Notes: generated by a model from the letters alone, not told the origin. A DNA stretch of 7,184 nt from Chloroflexota bacterium (GCA_030615705.1 JAUWYT010000075.1:1-7184); one strand, 5' to 3'. Shown: positions 1-6,500, counted from the stretch's first letter. Program-made: numbers and translations.

Positions 1-96
1 CGAAGGAGCCGGACCCGCAACGCGGTATCGGCTAGCAGAGCCCAGCACCTGATTGCCCGATTTTCGGAGCGGGCTACAGTGTAGTGAGGTGTCAGA

Positions 97-846
97 ATGC
101 AAGAAGTGCAACCCTGGCACGAACAGGATTCCTTTTGGAAAACAGTAGCTCCTGTGTTGTTTGTTCAGAGGCGCTGGTCGGATGCCCCGGTCGAGGTGGA
201 ACAAATCGTTTCTCTCCTTGGGATTGAACCGGGAGCACACATTCTCGACCTTTGCTGTGGAGTGGGGAGACACTCCCTGGAGTTGGCCCGTCGTGGGTTC
301 CGCGTGACGGGGGTGGATAGGACGCGACTGTACCTGGATAGAGCATCCAGGCAAGCGGAGGCGGAGGGACTGGAGGTCGAGTTTATCCAGAGTGACATGA
401 GGACCTTTTGCAGGCCGGATGCTTTCGATGCGGTTGTAAACCTGTTTACGTCGTTTGGCTATTTCGAAGATCCAGAAGATGACCGCCAGGTTGCGATGAA
501 CGTGTACCGCTCCCTCAAACCGGGCGGGGTCTTTCTCATGGATATAATGGGCAAGGAGATTCTGGCCCGGATCTTTCGCGAGAGGGATTGGTACGAAGAA
601 GACGGCGTGCTCGTGCTGCAGGAACGAAAGATCACCAAGAATTGGAGCTGGATGGAGAATCGCTGGATCATTTTTGCGGACAATAACCGCACTGAGCTCA
701 GGCTGTCGCACCGCATTTACTCAGCCGTGGAGCTGACGTCACTATTGGCTGGCTGTGGCTTCACGCACCTTGATGCATACGGTGACCTTGAAGACACTGC
801 TTATGATCACCTGGCCAGGAGATTGGTGATAGTGGCACGCAAATGA
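97..846 (+). CDS. Class I SAM-dependent methyltransferase
   Basis: This 249-residue soluble protein is a Rossmann-fold methyltransferase that would transfer a methyl group from S-adenosylmethionine; the acceptor cannot be told from sequence. Motif I, ILDLCCGVG, lies at residues 49-57. The acidic end of strand beta2 is D74 in GVDRT, and D100 in QSDMR fits the adenine-binding position. FDAVVNLFTSFGYF (110-123) is the motif IV region, and LKPGGVFLMDI (140-150) is the usual strand-5 segment. The length fits a single-domain enzyme with a C-terminal substrate cap. The ATG is preceded by GAGG at 86-89 with 7 bases spacing. The stop overlaps the start of the next gene as ATGA, so the two are translationally coupled. 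Bases 1-96 hold no complete gene; one frame is open from base 1 to a TAG at 82-84 and others stop earlier, so the tail of an upstream gene is possible but undecidable. The fold is clear and the specific function unknown. Confidence 0.9.
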   Translation: MQEVQPWHEQDSFWKTVAPVLFVQRRWSDAPVEVEQIVSLLGIEPGAHILDLCCGVGRHSLELARRGFRVTGVDRTRLYLDRASRQAEAEGLEVEFIQSDMRTFCRPDAFDAVVNLFTSFGYFEDPEDDRQVAMNVYRSLKPGGVFLMDIMGKEILARIFRERDWYEEDGVLVLQERKITKNWSWMENRWIIFADNNRTELRLSHRIYSAVELTSLLAGCGFTHLDAYGDLEDTAYDHLARRLVIVARK

Positions 847-1490
847 AGATCCTAACCATCAGTGACAAGGTAGTAGAGGGCCTCTACAGCCCAGCCATCA
901 AACAGCGGTTTGGCGACGTGGACCTGGTGCTGGCCTGCGGCGATCTGCCGCCCTACTACCTGGAGTTCATCGTCACCACGCTGGGCGTGCCTCTGCTCTA
1001 CGTGTTCGGCAACCACGACCAGGGCGTTTTCACCTCGGATGGCAAGTTCAAGTATGCGCCCGAGGGCTGCATCAACGTGGACGAGCGGGTGGTGAAAGCC
1101 CAGGAGCTGCTCATCGGCGGGCTGGAGGGTTCGATGCGCTACAGCGGTCAGGGCGAGCACCAGTATACCGAGTGGGACATGCGGTGGAAGGCGTTACGGA
1201 TGACCCCGGCGTTGTGGTGGAATCGGCTGCGGCATGGCCGATTTCTGGACATCCTGATTACCCACGCCCCACCCTACCGCATCCACGACGGTACTGACCT
1301 CTGCCACACCGGGTTCAAGACCTTCCTGCGTATAATGGACATTTATCGGCCCTGCTACCTGATCCACGGCCACCAGCACGTCTACGGCCCGCATACTGCT
1401 ATCCGCACGACTCACCATCATACCCAGGTGGTGAATACCTATGGCTATCAGGTGATTTATTTTGATGTGGCAACAAGTAACAAAGGATAA
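843..1490 (+). CDS. Calcineurin-like metallophosphoesterase
   Basis: This 215-residue protein belongs to the metallophosphoesterase superfamily, which uses a two-metal centre to hydrolyse phosphomono- or diesters; the substrate is unknown. The motifs appear in order: D8 in ISDK, GD at 33-34 (ACGDLPPYY), GNHD at 56-59, H141 in THAPP, and GHQH at 176-179 within LIHGHQHVYGPH. The first motif is unusual. The family pattern is D-x-H, but here it reads D8-K9-V10, so the histidine that normally helps bind one metal is absent. The remaining metal ligands are all present, so a variant active site is more likely than a dead enzyme. There is no signal peptide or membrane segment, so it is probably cytoplasmic. 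It starts inside the methyltransferase stop (ATGA) without a strong ribosome site, which implies coupled translation, and it ends 15 bases before the next gene. Confidence 0.88.
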   Translation: MKILTISDKVVEGLYSPAIKQRFGDVDLVLACGDLPPYYLEFIVTTLGVPLLYVFGNHDQGVFTSDGKFKYAPEGCINVDERVVKAQELLIGGLEGSMRYSGQGEHQYTEWDMRWKALRMTPALWWNRLRHGRFLDILITHAPPYRIHDGTDLCHTGFKTFLRIMDIYRPCYLIHGHQHVYGPHTAIRTTHHHTQVVNTYGYQVIYFDVATSNKG

Positions 1491-1505
1491 CCGGAGGCTG
1501 TTTTC

Positions 1506-3248
1506 ATGACAGGGCAGAGCCCCCTGAGCTTTCGGTCGGCGGCGCTGGACTTTCGCCGCGCCCGCCGTCGGGCTACCCTGGAGCAGATCATGGCTCGCCT
1601 GACCGGTAGGTCCGCCGATTTGCTTTCGTACGAGGAAGTGCGCCGGAAGTTAAGGGCCAGAGAGAGCGCAAGGTGGGGGTTGAAAGAGATTCCCCTGGAT
1701 GCCATCGTCGGCAGCGTGGGACGCTACATCGACTTTACCCGCAGCTTCTTGCCCCGGCAAGACAGCGACGAAGAGCGATGGGCGAGGGTCAAGGTAGCAG
1801 TTACCGATTTGGGCGGGCTGCCGCCCATTGAGGTCTACCAGATAGGCCAGGCCTATTTTGTGCGCGACGGCAATCACCGCGTGTCGGTTGCCCGGCAGGT
1901 AGGCGCAACCCACATCCAGGCCTACGTGACCGAGGTTCGCACCAAAGTACCCCTCTTGCCTGACACCCAGCCCGATGATCTGATTTTGAAAGCCGAGTAT
2001 ACCGACTTTCTGGAGCGCACCCGCCTGGACGAACTCCGGCCGGAGGCCGACCTGAGCGTGACCGTCCCCGGACAGTACCAGGCGCTCGAGGAGCACATTG
2101 AAGTTCATCGCTACTTCATGGGCCTGGAGCAGGAACGGGAGATCCCCTACGAGGAGGCAGTCGTCCATTGGTACGATGAGGTCTATTTGCCGGTGGTGCA
2201 GGGCATTCGAGAACGGGGCATATTACGGGATTTTCCTGGCCGGACGGAGACCGATCTCTACCTGTGGGTTTCGGAGCACCGTGCCGTGTTGGAGCAGGCG
2301 TTGGGGTGGGAGATCGAACCCGAAGCGGCAGCCGCCGACCTGGCCACCCAGTTCAGCCGCAGGCGGCAACGCATCGTTTCCCGCGCAAGTGAGAAGATAC
2401 TGGATGCTGTGACACCCGACGGGTTCGAGGCCGGCCCGCCGCCGGGACAATGGCGGAGAGAACAGTTAGCACTTCGCCAGGATGATCGCCTGTTTGGCGA
2501 TATTCTGGTGCCCGTCAGCGGCGAGGAGATCGGCTGGCATGCCCTGGAGCAGGCGCTGGTGGTGGCCCATCGCGAGGGAGCGCGGCTGCGTGGTCTTCAC
2601 GTAGTGCGTTCAGAGGCCCAAAGGGACAGTGAGGAGGCCCAGGCTGTGCAGGCCGAGTTTAACCGGCGCTGCGAGGCAGCCGGCGTTCCGGGGGGACTGG
2701 CTGTCGTCGTTGGGAGGGTAGCGCGCAAGATATGTGAACGGGTCCGGTGGAGCGATCTGGTCGTTGTGGACCTGGCTCACCCCCCTGCTCCCCAACCGGT
2801 CGCCAGGCTAAGTTCGGGATTTCGGACCTTGATCCGGCGCTGCGCCAGGCCGGTGCTGGCAGTGCCGGGGCCTTCGTCCCACTTGAGTCGTGCGTTGTTG
2901 GCCTACGACGGCAGCCCCAAAGCCGACGAGGCACTCTTCGTTGCCACCTACCTGTCGGGGCAGTGGGATATCCCGCTGATAGTGGTTACTGTTATAGAAA
3001 TCGGCCGCACCACGTCGGACACGCTGGGGCGCGCCCAAAGCTACCTGGAAAGGCACGGGGTCCAGGCCGCGTTCGTGAAGGAGACAGGGCTGGTCGCCGA
3101 GGCGATTTTGAAGACGTGCGAAGAGCACGAGAGCGATCTGATCATCATGGGAGGCTATGGGTTCAGCCCAGTGCTGGAGGTGGTGCTCGGTAGCGCAGTA
3201 GACGAGATACTGCGCGCGAGTCGGCGGCCCATGTTGATTTGCCGGTAG
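1506..3248 (+). CDS. ParB-like N-terminal domain fused to two universal stress protein domains
   Basis: This 580-residue soluble protein has several parts. Residues about 60-145 resemble a ParB/sulfiredoxin-like N-terminal domain; the key stretch is VRDGNHRVSVARQVGA at 119-134, preceded by PPIEVYQIGQAYF. Residues about 155-285 form an acidic, aromatic-rich middle region (HRYFMGLEQ at 201-209, HWYDEVYLPVV at 221-231, DFPGRTETDLYLW at 242-254) that I recognise only as a conserved companion region. Residues about 329-455 are a first Usp domain without the nucleotide motif. Residues about 461-580 are a second Usp domain with a complete G-x2-G-x9-G-S motif (GGYG at 549-552, then GS at 562-563), so it probably binds ATP. 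The gene starts at an ATG with GGAGG at 1493-1497, 8 bases upstream. It is the last gene of the operon and is followed by a terminator. A nucleotide- or stress-sensing regulator is plausible but inferred; the ParB-like part alone does not show DNA binding. Confidence 0.88.
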   Translation: MTGQSPLSFRSAALDFRRARRRATLEQIMARLTGRSADLLSYEEVRRKLRARESARWGLKEIPLDAIVGSVGRYIDFTRSFLPRQDSDEERWARVKVAVTDLGGLPPIEVYQIGQAYFVRDGNHRVSVARQVGATHIQAYVTEVRTKVPLLPDTQPDDLILKAEYTDFLERTRLDELRPEADLSVTVPGQYQALEEHIEVHRYFMGLEQEREIPYEEAVVHWYDEVYLPVVQGIRERGILRDFPGRTETDLYLWVSEHRAVLEQALGWEIEPEAAAADLATQFSRRRQRIVSRASEKILDAVTPDGFEAGPPPGQWRREQLALRQDDRLFGDILVPVSGEEIGWHALEQALVVAHREGARLRGLHVVRSEAQRDSEEAQAVQAEFNRRCEAAGVPGGLAVVVGRVARKICERVRWSDLVVVDLAHPPAPQPVARLSSGFRTLIRRCARPVLAVPGPSSHLSRALLAYDGSPKADEALFVATYLSGQWDIPLIVVTVIEIGRTTSDTLGRAQSYLERHGVQAAFVKETGLVAEAILKTCEEHESDLIIMGGYGFSPVLEVVLGSAVDEILRASRRPMLICR

Positions 3249-3324
3249 AATGTAGTGCGAGCGATCTTTTACCAGCGTCGCAAACGGCGGGATGTTAAGC
3301 TGCATTACCAATATTGCTATCAGC

Positions 3325-3363
3325 AAGAGCCATCCTCAGTAAGCGGGATGGCTCTTTGTTTTT
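3325..3363 (+). terminator. Rho-independent terminator of the plus-strand operon
   Basis: A perfect 11-bp stem pairs AAGAGCCATCC (3325-3335) with GGATGGCTCTT (3346-3356) around a 10-base loop. It is followed by TGTTTTT, so on the plus strand the hairpin runs into a T-rich tract. It lies 77 bases after the stop of the ParB/Usp gene. On the minus strand the same stem is followed by GCTGATAGC rather than a T run, so it should terminate rightward transcription well and leftward transcription from hdrB poorly. Confidence 0.9.
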
Positions 3364-3397
3364 GCCCTAATGCTCTCGGACGGTGGATCTTTTTGTC

Positions 3398-4405
3398 TCA
3401 AGAGGCGGCTATGAGCCTTTTGGCCTGTAGCAGGGGAAACGTGCGGGCGAGGTGCTTGTCCATCCCCAGCTTGCGCGGCTCTATCCCGAATGCCAGACCC
3501 ACCAACTGAGTGAAGTAGAGGATGGGAATGTGGTAATCCTCACCGAATTGCTCGTTGATTTGCTCTTGACGCATGTCCAAGTTGGCATGACCCAGCGGAC
3601 AGGCCACGACGATGGCCTCGGCCCTCACTTCCTCGGCGTTACGCAAAATCCTGCGGCTCATGCTTAGGGCAATGGGGAGCTGGGTGATGGAGAGGGAGAC
3701 GCCACAACACTCGGTCTTGTACGACCAGTGTAAGCTCTCGGCCCCCAGGATCTCCACCAACTGATCCATCTTAGTAGGATGCTCGTAGTTCTCGGCGCCG
3801 GTTATCTTGGCCGACCGAGTGATCACACAGCCATAGTAACAGACCACCTTGAGTCCGGTTAAGGGTTGGGTGACGGCCTCGGCTATGGCATCGTAGCCCA
3901 CTCGCTCGGTCATAGTGGTTAATAGATGCTCGACCTCGATCTCCCCCGAAGGCATCTGGCGCATCCTGGCCTGTCCTGAGCCCAGTCGAAGGGCAGCGAC
4001 CTGCCCTCTAAGTCCCGGATCATCTCGCACGTCGTAGATGGCCGTGCGGTGTCGGATGAAACAGGAGGGACAGGGCATGGCGACACAAGAATATCCGCTC
4101 TCTTCGATAAGCTTCAGGTTCTTCAGGGGCATAATTGTGGCCAGCAGGTCATCGGTGGAGTGAGCAGGTGTGGTGCCGCAGCAGGCCCAACCTTTCGGCT
4201 CCGCCAGATCCAAGCTCACCCCTTCGACTGCGCTCAGGACAAGCCTTTCGGCAATAGCTTTGGTGGAGAGGTTGTACTCGATGGCCGTGGAGTGCAAGCT
4301 GCAACCTGGGTAATAGGCGACTCCCTTGGTCGGTTGGTCAGATGGTCCTTGGTCAGATGGTCGAGTCGGCAGCAGTCTCAGCTTGCCTCTGTGCACCATT
4401 TTCAT
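3398..4405 (-). CDS. hdrB: Heterodisulfide reductase subunit B-like protein (two CCG domains)
   Basis: This reading frame encodes an HdrB-type protein whose two CCG domains each hold a non-cubane [4Fe-4S] cluster in studied relatives. Numbered from the ATG at 4405 (335 residues), motif 1 has C35 (YYPGC), C75-C76 (WACCG) and C112-x-x-C115 (CPSC), all intact. Motif 2 has C193 (CYYGC), C233-C234 (ECCG) and C269, but the last position is Gly272 (ACPLGH) where Cys is expected. YFTQLVGLA at 297-305 is the typical end. Residues 55-62 (LVLSAVEG) and 139-146 (LRLGSGQA) are encoded by repeat insertions. The start is uncertain. The frame is open further upstream and carries the conserved HdrC tail, so the gene descends from an HdrC-HdrB fusion. 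The listed ATG overlaps the TGA of the hdrC frame (ATGA), which would allow coupled re-initiation although no ribosome site is visible. The likely role is passing electrons between HdrA-type partners and MetVF. Confidence 0.85.
   Translation of the reverse strand: MKMVHRGKLRLLPTRPSDQGPSDQPTKGVAYYPGCSLHSTAIEYNLSTKAIAERLVLSAVEGVSLDLAEPKGWACCGTTPAHSTDDLLATIMPLKNLKLIEESGYSCVAMPCPSCFIRHRTAIYDVRDDPGLRGQVAALRLGSGQARMRQMPSGEIEVEHLLTTMTERVGYDAIAEAVTQPLTGLKVVCYYGCVITRSAKITGAENYEHPTKMDQLVEILGAESLHWSYKTECCGVSLSITQLPIALSMSRRILRNAEEVRAEAIVVACPLGHANLDMRQEQINEQFGEDYHIPILYFTQLVGLAFGIEPRKLGMDKHLARTFPLLQAKRLIAAS
3968..3993 (+). repeat. Dispersed short repeat, copy 1, inserted in frame in hdrB
   Basis: The plus strand reads CCTGTCCTGAGC then CCAGTCGAAGGG. 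It matches copy 2 (opposite orientation) except for one base in the central 22. It lies inside hdrB and encodes residues 139-146, LRLGSGQA, between the two CCG domains. Removing eight codons leaves a normal-looking GQVAA-RMRQ junction. The copy is 24 bases long, so the reading frame is maintained. Confidence 0.8.
4219..4245 (-). repeat. Dispersed short repeat, copy 2, inserted in frame in hdrB
   Basis: On the minus strand the core reads CTTGTCCTGAGC then GCAGTCGAAGGGG. It encodes residues 55-62, LVLSAVEG, between AIAER and VSLDLAEPKGWACCG. The spacing from C35 to C75 is 39 residues; without these eight it would be 31, the short spacing known for HdrB proteins. This supports an insertion into a once continuous coding sequence. 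Confidence 0.82.
4334..4362 (-). repeat. Tandem 15-base repeat in the HdrC-HdrB linker
   Basis: TTGGTCAGATGGTCC at 4334-4348 is followed directly by a second copy at 4349-4362 with a 14-base match, and part of the unit (CTTGGTCGG) precedes it. Fifteen bases is five codons, so the frame is kept and the linker reads PSDQG-PSDQP. It lies between the HdrC tail and the first HdrB domain, where a length change should be tolerated. Confidence 0.8.
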
Positions 4406-4872
4406 GGCCAGGGGCAGATCGCTAAGGAACAACCGCCCGATATCCAGCTCGCCGGCGAGAAGCCTCCGTAGATAAAGTTCCGCATCAGCTCCAGCTCGTA
4501 CACCCGTCCGAAGAGCTTGATCCTCCGCAGTCCCGATTTGTAGAACATCGGCACCGTTCGCACGCTGGGCTCGATCCCCTCCCGCTGGGCCATGATTTTC
4601 AGCACGTCCATGACGCGGGTGATGTCTATGCCCTGCCGGCAGCGGGTGGAGCAGGCCTCGCAGGCTGCACAGAGCCAGACGGTCTTGGAGTTGAGGATGA
4701 ACTCTTTCTGGCCGAATTGGGCTGCCCGCAGGACCTGGCTGGGCATCAGGTCGAAGTGCTCGGCCACGGGACAGCCAGCCGTGCATTTCTGGCACCAATA
4801 GCACAAGCAAACGTTCTCGCCGCACTTCTCTTGGATGTATCGAGCTAGATCGGTTTGAGGGGTTAAGGGCAT
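4402..4872 (-). CDS. hdrC: Heterodisulfide reductase subunit C-like ferredoxin domain, frameshifted at its 3' end
   Basis: This 156-residue frame is an HdrC-type protein with two [4Fe-4S] binding motifs: C24-x2-C27-x2-C30-x3-C34-P and C68-x2-C71-x2-C74-x3-C78, the second followed by Arg instead of the usual Pro. Homology runs through GRVYELELMRNFIY (122-135) and then stops making sense (FSPASWISGG). The expected HdrC tail, LDIGRLFLSDLPLAMKMVHRGKLRLLP, continues in the -1 frame and leads straight into HdrB with no start codon at the domain junction. The ancestral product was therefore a fused HdrCB of about 490 residues. As written, the frame ends at a TGA (4402-4404) overlapping an ATG of the hdrB frame. 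The start ATG lies 14 bases after GAGGG, a long spacing, so the precise start is moderately sure. The protein would carry electrons between HdrB and flavin-containing partners in the cytoplasm. No hdrA gene is in the window. Confidence 0.82.
   Translation of the reverse strand: MPLTPQTDLARYIQEKCGENVCLCYWCQKCTAGCPVAEHFDLMPSQVLRAAQFGQKEFILNSKTVWLCAACEACSTRCRQGIDITRVMDVLKIMAQREGIEPSVRTVPMFYKSGLRRIKLFGRVYELELMRNFIYGGFSPASWISGGCSLAICPWP
4450..4480 (-). other. Frame change joining HdrC and HdrB reading frames
   Basis: Homology passes from the hdrC frame to the -1 frame somewhere inside this span. The hdrC frame reads RNFIYGG and the other frame reads YLRRLLAGELD across the same bases. A single missing base, or two extra bases, would explain it. 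No X-XXY-YYZ slippery heptamer in the hdrC frame and no obvious downstream structure is visible, which speaks against programmed frameshifting. A true mutation or an assembly error is more likely. Confidence 0.75.
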
Positions 4873-4900
4873 AGCTGTATTCCAATCCCTCGGCTGGGCT

Positions 4901-4948
4901 TCCTTCGACCCTTCGGCAGAGCTCAGGGCAGGCTTCGCTCAGGACAGG
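4901..4948 (-). repeat. Dispersed short repeat, copy 3, mosaic in the metF-hdrC gap
   Basis: On the minus strand this gap holds GCCTGTCCTGAGCGAAG followed at once by a second, diverged unit starting CCTGCCCTGAGC and ending CGAAGGGTCGAAGG. It therefore looks like two partial or nested copies of the family. It takes up more than half of the 85 bases between the metF stop and the hdrC start and ends about 30 bases before that start. Confidence 0.75.
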
Positions 4949-4957
4949 CAGGCCAGG

Positions 4958-5824
4958 TCACAGGCCAGCCGCTTCCAAGACAGCCGGCACCCTCTTCTCC
5001 CAGCCGATGGGCATGATGTGCACGCCCTGGCAGAGGTCCTTCATCTCCCTGATCAAGCGGGCCGCTATCTCGATGCTCTTTTGAACCCTGTCCTCTGCCT
5101 CGTCCATCTCATCAATCAGGCTCTCGGGCACGTGCACCCCGGCCACGTTCTTGTTCATAAAGCGAGCCATACCGGCGGATTTCAGGAGCACAATCCCTAC
5201 CATCACCGGAACGTTCAGGTGCCTGACCTGGTTCATGAAATCCTCGAACCTTTTGGGATCGTACACCGCCTGGGTTTGAAAGAACTGGGCTCCAGCTTTG
5301 ACTTTTTTCTCCATCTTCATGATCTGCGGGCCCAGAGGGTTGGCCCCAGGTGTCACCACGGCTCCCAGGCAAAAATCCGGGCTGCCTTTGAGCTTCTGCC
5401 CTGCCAGATCGCGCCCTTGCCGCAATTCGGACGCAGCATGCAAGAGGGAGACTGAATCTAAGTCAAAGACCGGTTTGGCTCCCGGGTGATCGCCCAGGGA
5501 GACGTAGTCGCCGGTGAGGCAGAGGACGTTCTCAATCCCCAGCACGCAAGCACTCAGAAGATCAGATTGCAGGGCTATGCGGTTGCGGTCCCGACATGTT
5601 ATCTGGAAGACCGGCTCTAATCCCCTCTTCTTAAGGAGGTGGCAGACAGCTAGAGAGCCCAGCCGCATCACTGAGCTCTGTTGGTCGGTTACGTTGATGG
5701 CGTCCACTTTCCCGCGCAGGAGCTCGGCGTCATCTAGCATTGCCTCGATGTCAACGCCTTTGGGGGGACCGACCTCCGAGGTCACCGCGAATTTGCCGGA
5801 TTCGAATATCTCCAAAAGTTCCAT
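4958..5824 (-). CDS. metF: 5,10-methylenetetrahydrofolate reductase, MetF family
   Basis: This 288-residue flavoenzyme reduces methylene-tetrahydrofolate to 5-methyl-tetrahydrofolate, the last carbon reduction of the methyl branch of the Wood-Ljungdahl pathway; in other bacteria the same reaction feeds methionine synthesis. Visible family features are the N-terminal SEVGPPKG with candidate catalytic E17, NVTD at 44-47, LTGDY at 103-107 (the flavin-binding Asp is D106), GAQFFQTQAVYD at 178-189, and KNVAGVHVPE at 225-234. The barrel is complete and the length is normal for MetF without a eukaryotic regulatory domain. The start is supported by AAGGAGG at 5836-5842, 11 bases upstream. It lies downstream of metV and upstream of hdrCB on the same strand. 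That context favours the acetogenic type, where MetV and Hdr-like iron-sulfur proteins deliver electrons, over a direct NADH-using MetF. The gaps on both sides are filled with repeats. Confidence 0.93.
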   Translation of the reverse strand: MELLEIFESGKFAVTSEVGPPKGVDIEAMLDDAELLRGKVDAINVTDQQSSVMRLGSLAVCHLLKKRGLEPVFQITCRDRNRIALQSDLLSACVLGIENVLCLTGDYVSLGDHPGAKPVFDLDSVSLLHAASELRQGRDLAGQKLKGSPDFCLGAVVTPGANPLGPQIMKMEKKVKAGAQFFQTQAVYDPKRFEDFMNQVRHLNVPVMVGIVLLKSAGMARFMNKNVAGVHVPESLIDEMDEAEDRVQKSIEIAARLIREMKDLCQGVHIMPIGWEKRVPAVLEAAGL

Positions 5825-5835
5825 TTCTATAATGG

Positions 5836-5842
5836 CCTCCTT
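5836..5842 (-). promoter_or_regulatory. Strong ribosome binding site of metF
   Basis: The minus strand reads AAGGAGG followed by 11 bases and the metF ATG. It is the best match to the anti-Shine-Dalgarno sequence in the leftward operon. It fixes the metF start and suggests strong independent translation despite the repeat-filled leader. Confidence 0.75.
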
Positions 5843-5843
5843 T

Positions 5844-5918
5844 CCTTCGGCTACCCCTTCGACTTCGGGCTTCGACTGAGCTCAGCCGAAGTCCTCAAGG
5901 CAGGGCTCAGGACAGGCT
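5844..5918 (-). repeat. Dispersed short repeat, copy 4, mosaic with palindrome in the metV-metF gap
   Basis: The minus strand begins GCCTGTCCTGAGC, includes CTCAGTCGAAG and AAGTCGAAGGGG, and ends near GCCGAAGG, so several fragments of the family are joined. Inside it, CTTCGACTGAG (5870-5880) and CTCAGCCGAAG (5881-5891) form a palindrome with one unpaired position. The element occupies most of the 105 bases between metV and metF and stops just before the metF ribosome site. Confidence 0.75.
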
Positions 5919-5929
5919 TTCAATCACCG

Positions 5930-6445
5930 CTACAGCGGTGGCCTGCCTTCGTACCGGTGCCAGCTCGGGCCGGTGATCAGGTTATACCAGTTGCGCAGAA
6001 TCTGTAAAACGACCCGCGGGACTTCGCGAAGTAGGGGTTCGTCTTTCCTAAAGAGGGTCTCGAAGATGGATGGGCTCTCGAGCCGACCTGCCACCATGTT
6101 TTCCCAGGCGGAGGTTCCACATAATCGCCAATCGGGCGGCCCCTCATAATTATTCACCAGCAAATCAACGCGATTGAGCTGACCGGTGCTCTCCCAGATC
6201 TCGTCCCACACACACCGCTTGCTCGTATCCACCTCACAGCGGCCATCCATGGCTCCTCCACAGGGGCCATTGCGCTGCCCTTTGGGGCAGCGCATAGGGC
6301 AGATGAAGGCCGTGTGGCTCAGCACGCAATTCCCGCAGGATTGGCAATCGAAAAGCCACTCTTTCATCTTCCTCTCAACAAGGAAGAAAGCTTTGGCGAA
6401 GACTCGATTTTGGAAGGCACTTTCGAGCATATCATCTACTGACAT
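5930..6445 (-). CDS. metV: MetV-like protein (methylenetetrahydrofolate reductase C-terminal domain family)
   Basis: This 171-residue protein matches MetV, the small partner of MetF in acetogens. MetV is needed for methylenetetrahydrofolate reductase activity with iron-sulfur electron donors. The hallmark is a cysteine cluster: C34-x2-C37-x2-C40 (CQSCGNC), C49 and C53 in ICPMRCPKG, C62 in GPCGG, then C70 and C78, which bind metal (zinc or an iron-sulfur cluster). The C-terminal half is a helical, Trp-rich tail without clear motifs. The start is supported by GAGGAG 8 bases upstream of the ATG. It precedes metF by 105 bases on the same strand, the same gene pairing as in acetogens. The family call is sure; the metal content and the direct electron donor (HdrCB here) are inferred. 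Confidence 0.9.
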   Translation of the reverse strand: MSVDDMLESAFQNRVFAKAFFLVERKMKEWLFDCQSCGNCVLSHTAFICPMRCPKGQRNGPCGGAMDGRCEVDTSKRCVWDEIWESTGQLNRVDLLVNNYEGPPDWRLCGTSAWENMVAGRLESPSIFETLFRKDEPLLREVPRVVLQILRNWYNLITGPSWHRYEGRPPL

Positions 6446-6500
6446 TTGGCAATCTCCTCATGGCCAAATTTCTTTCCAAATCTGGGCTGCCTTAGTCGGA

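Noticed and set aside
1650..2168. A 172-codon open frame on the minus strand
   Set aside because: It is a shadow of the ParB/Usp gene with no family motifs and no ribosome site of note.
3249..3324. A small gene between the ParB/Usp stop and the terminator
   Set aside because: No start with a ribosome site and no coding-like sequence; it fits a 3' untranslated leader into the terminator.
2808..3326. A 172-codon open frame on the minus strand running into the intergenic region
   Set aside because: It is antisense to the second Usp domain, which has a complete nucleotide motif, and it would begin within the terminator region.
4450..4480. Programmed -1 ribosomal frameshifting to make HdrCB
   Set aside because: No slippery heptamer in the required frame and no evident stimulatory hairpin; an indel is the simpler explanation.
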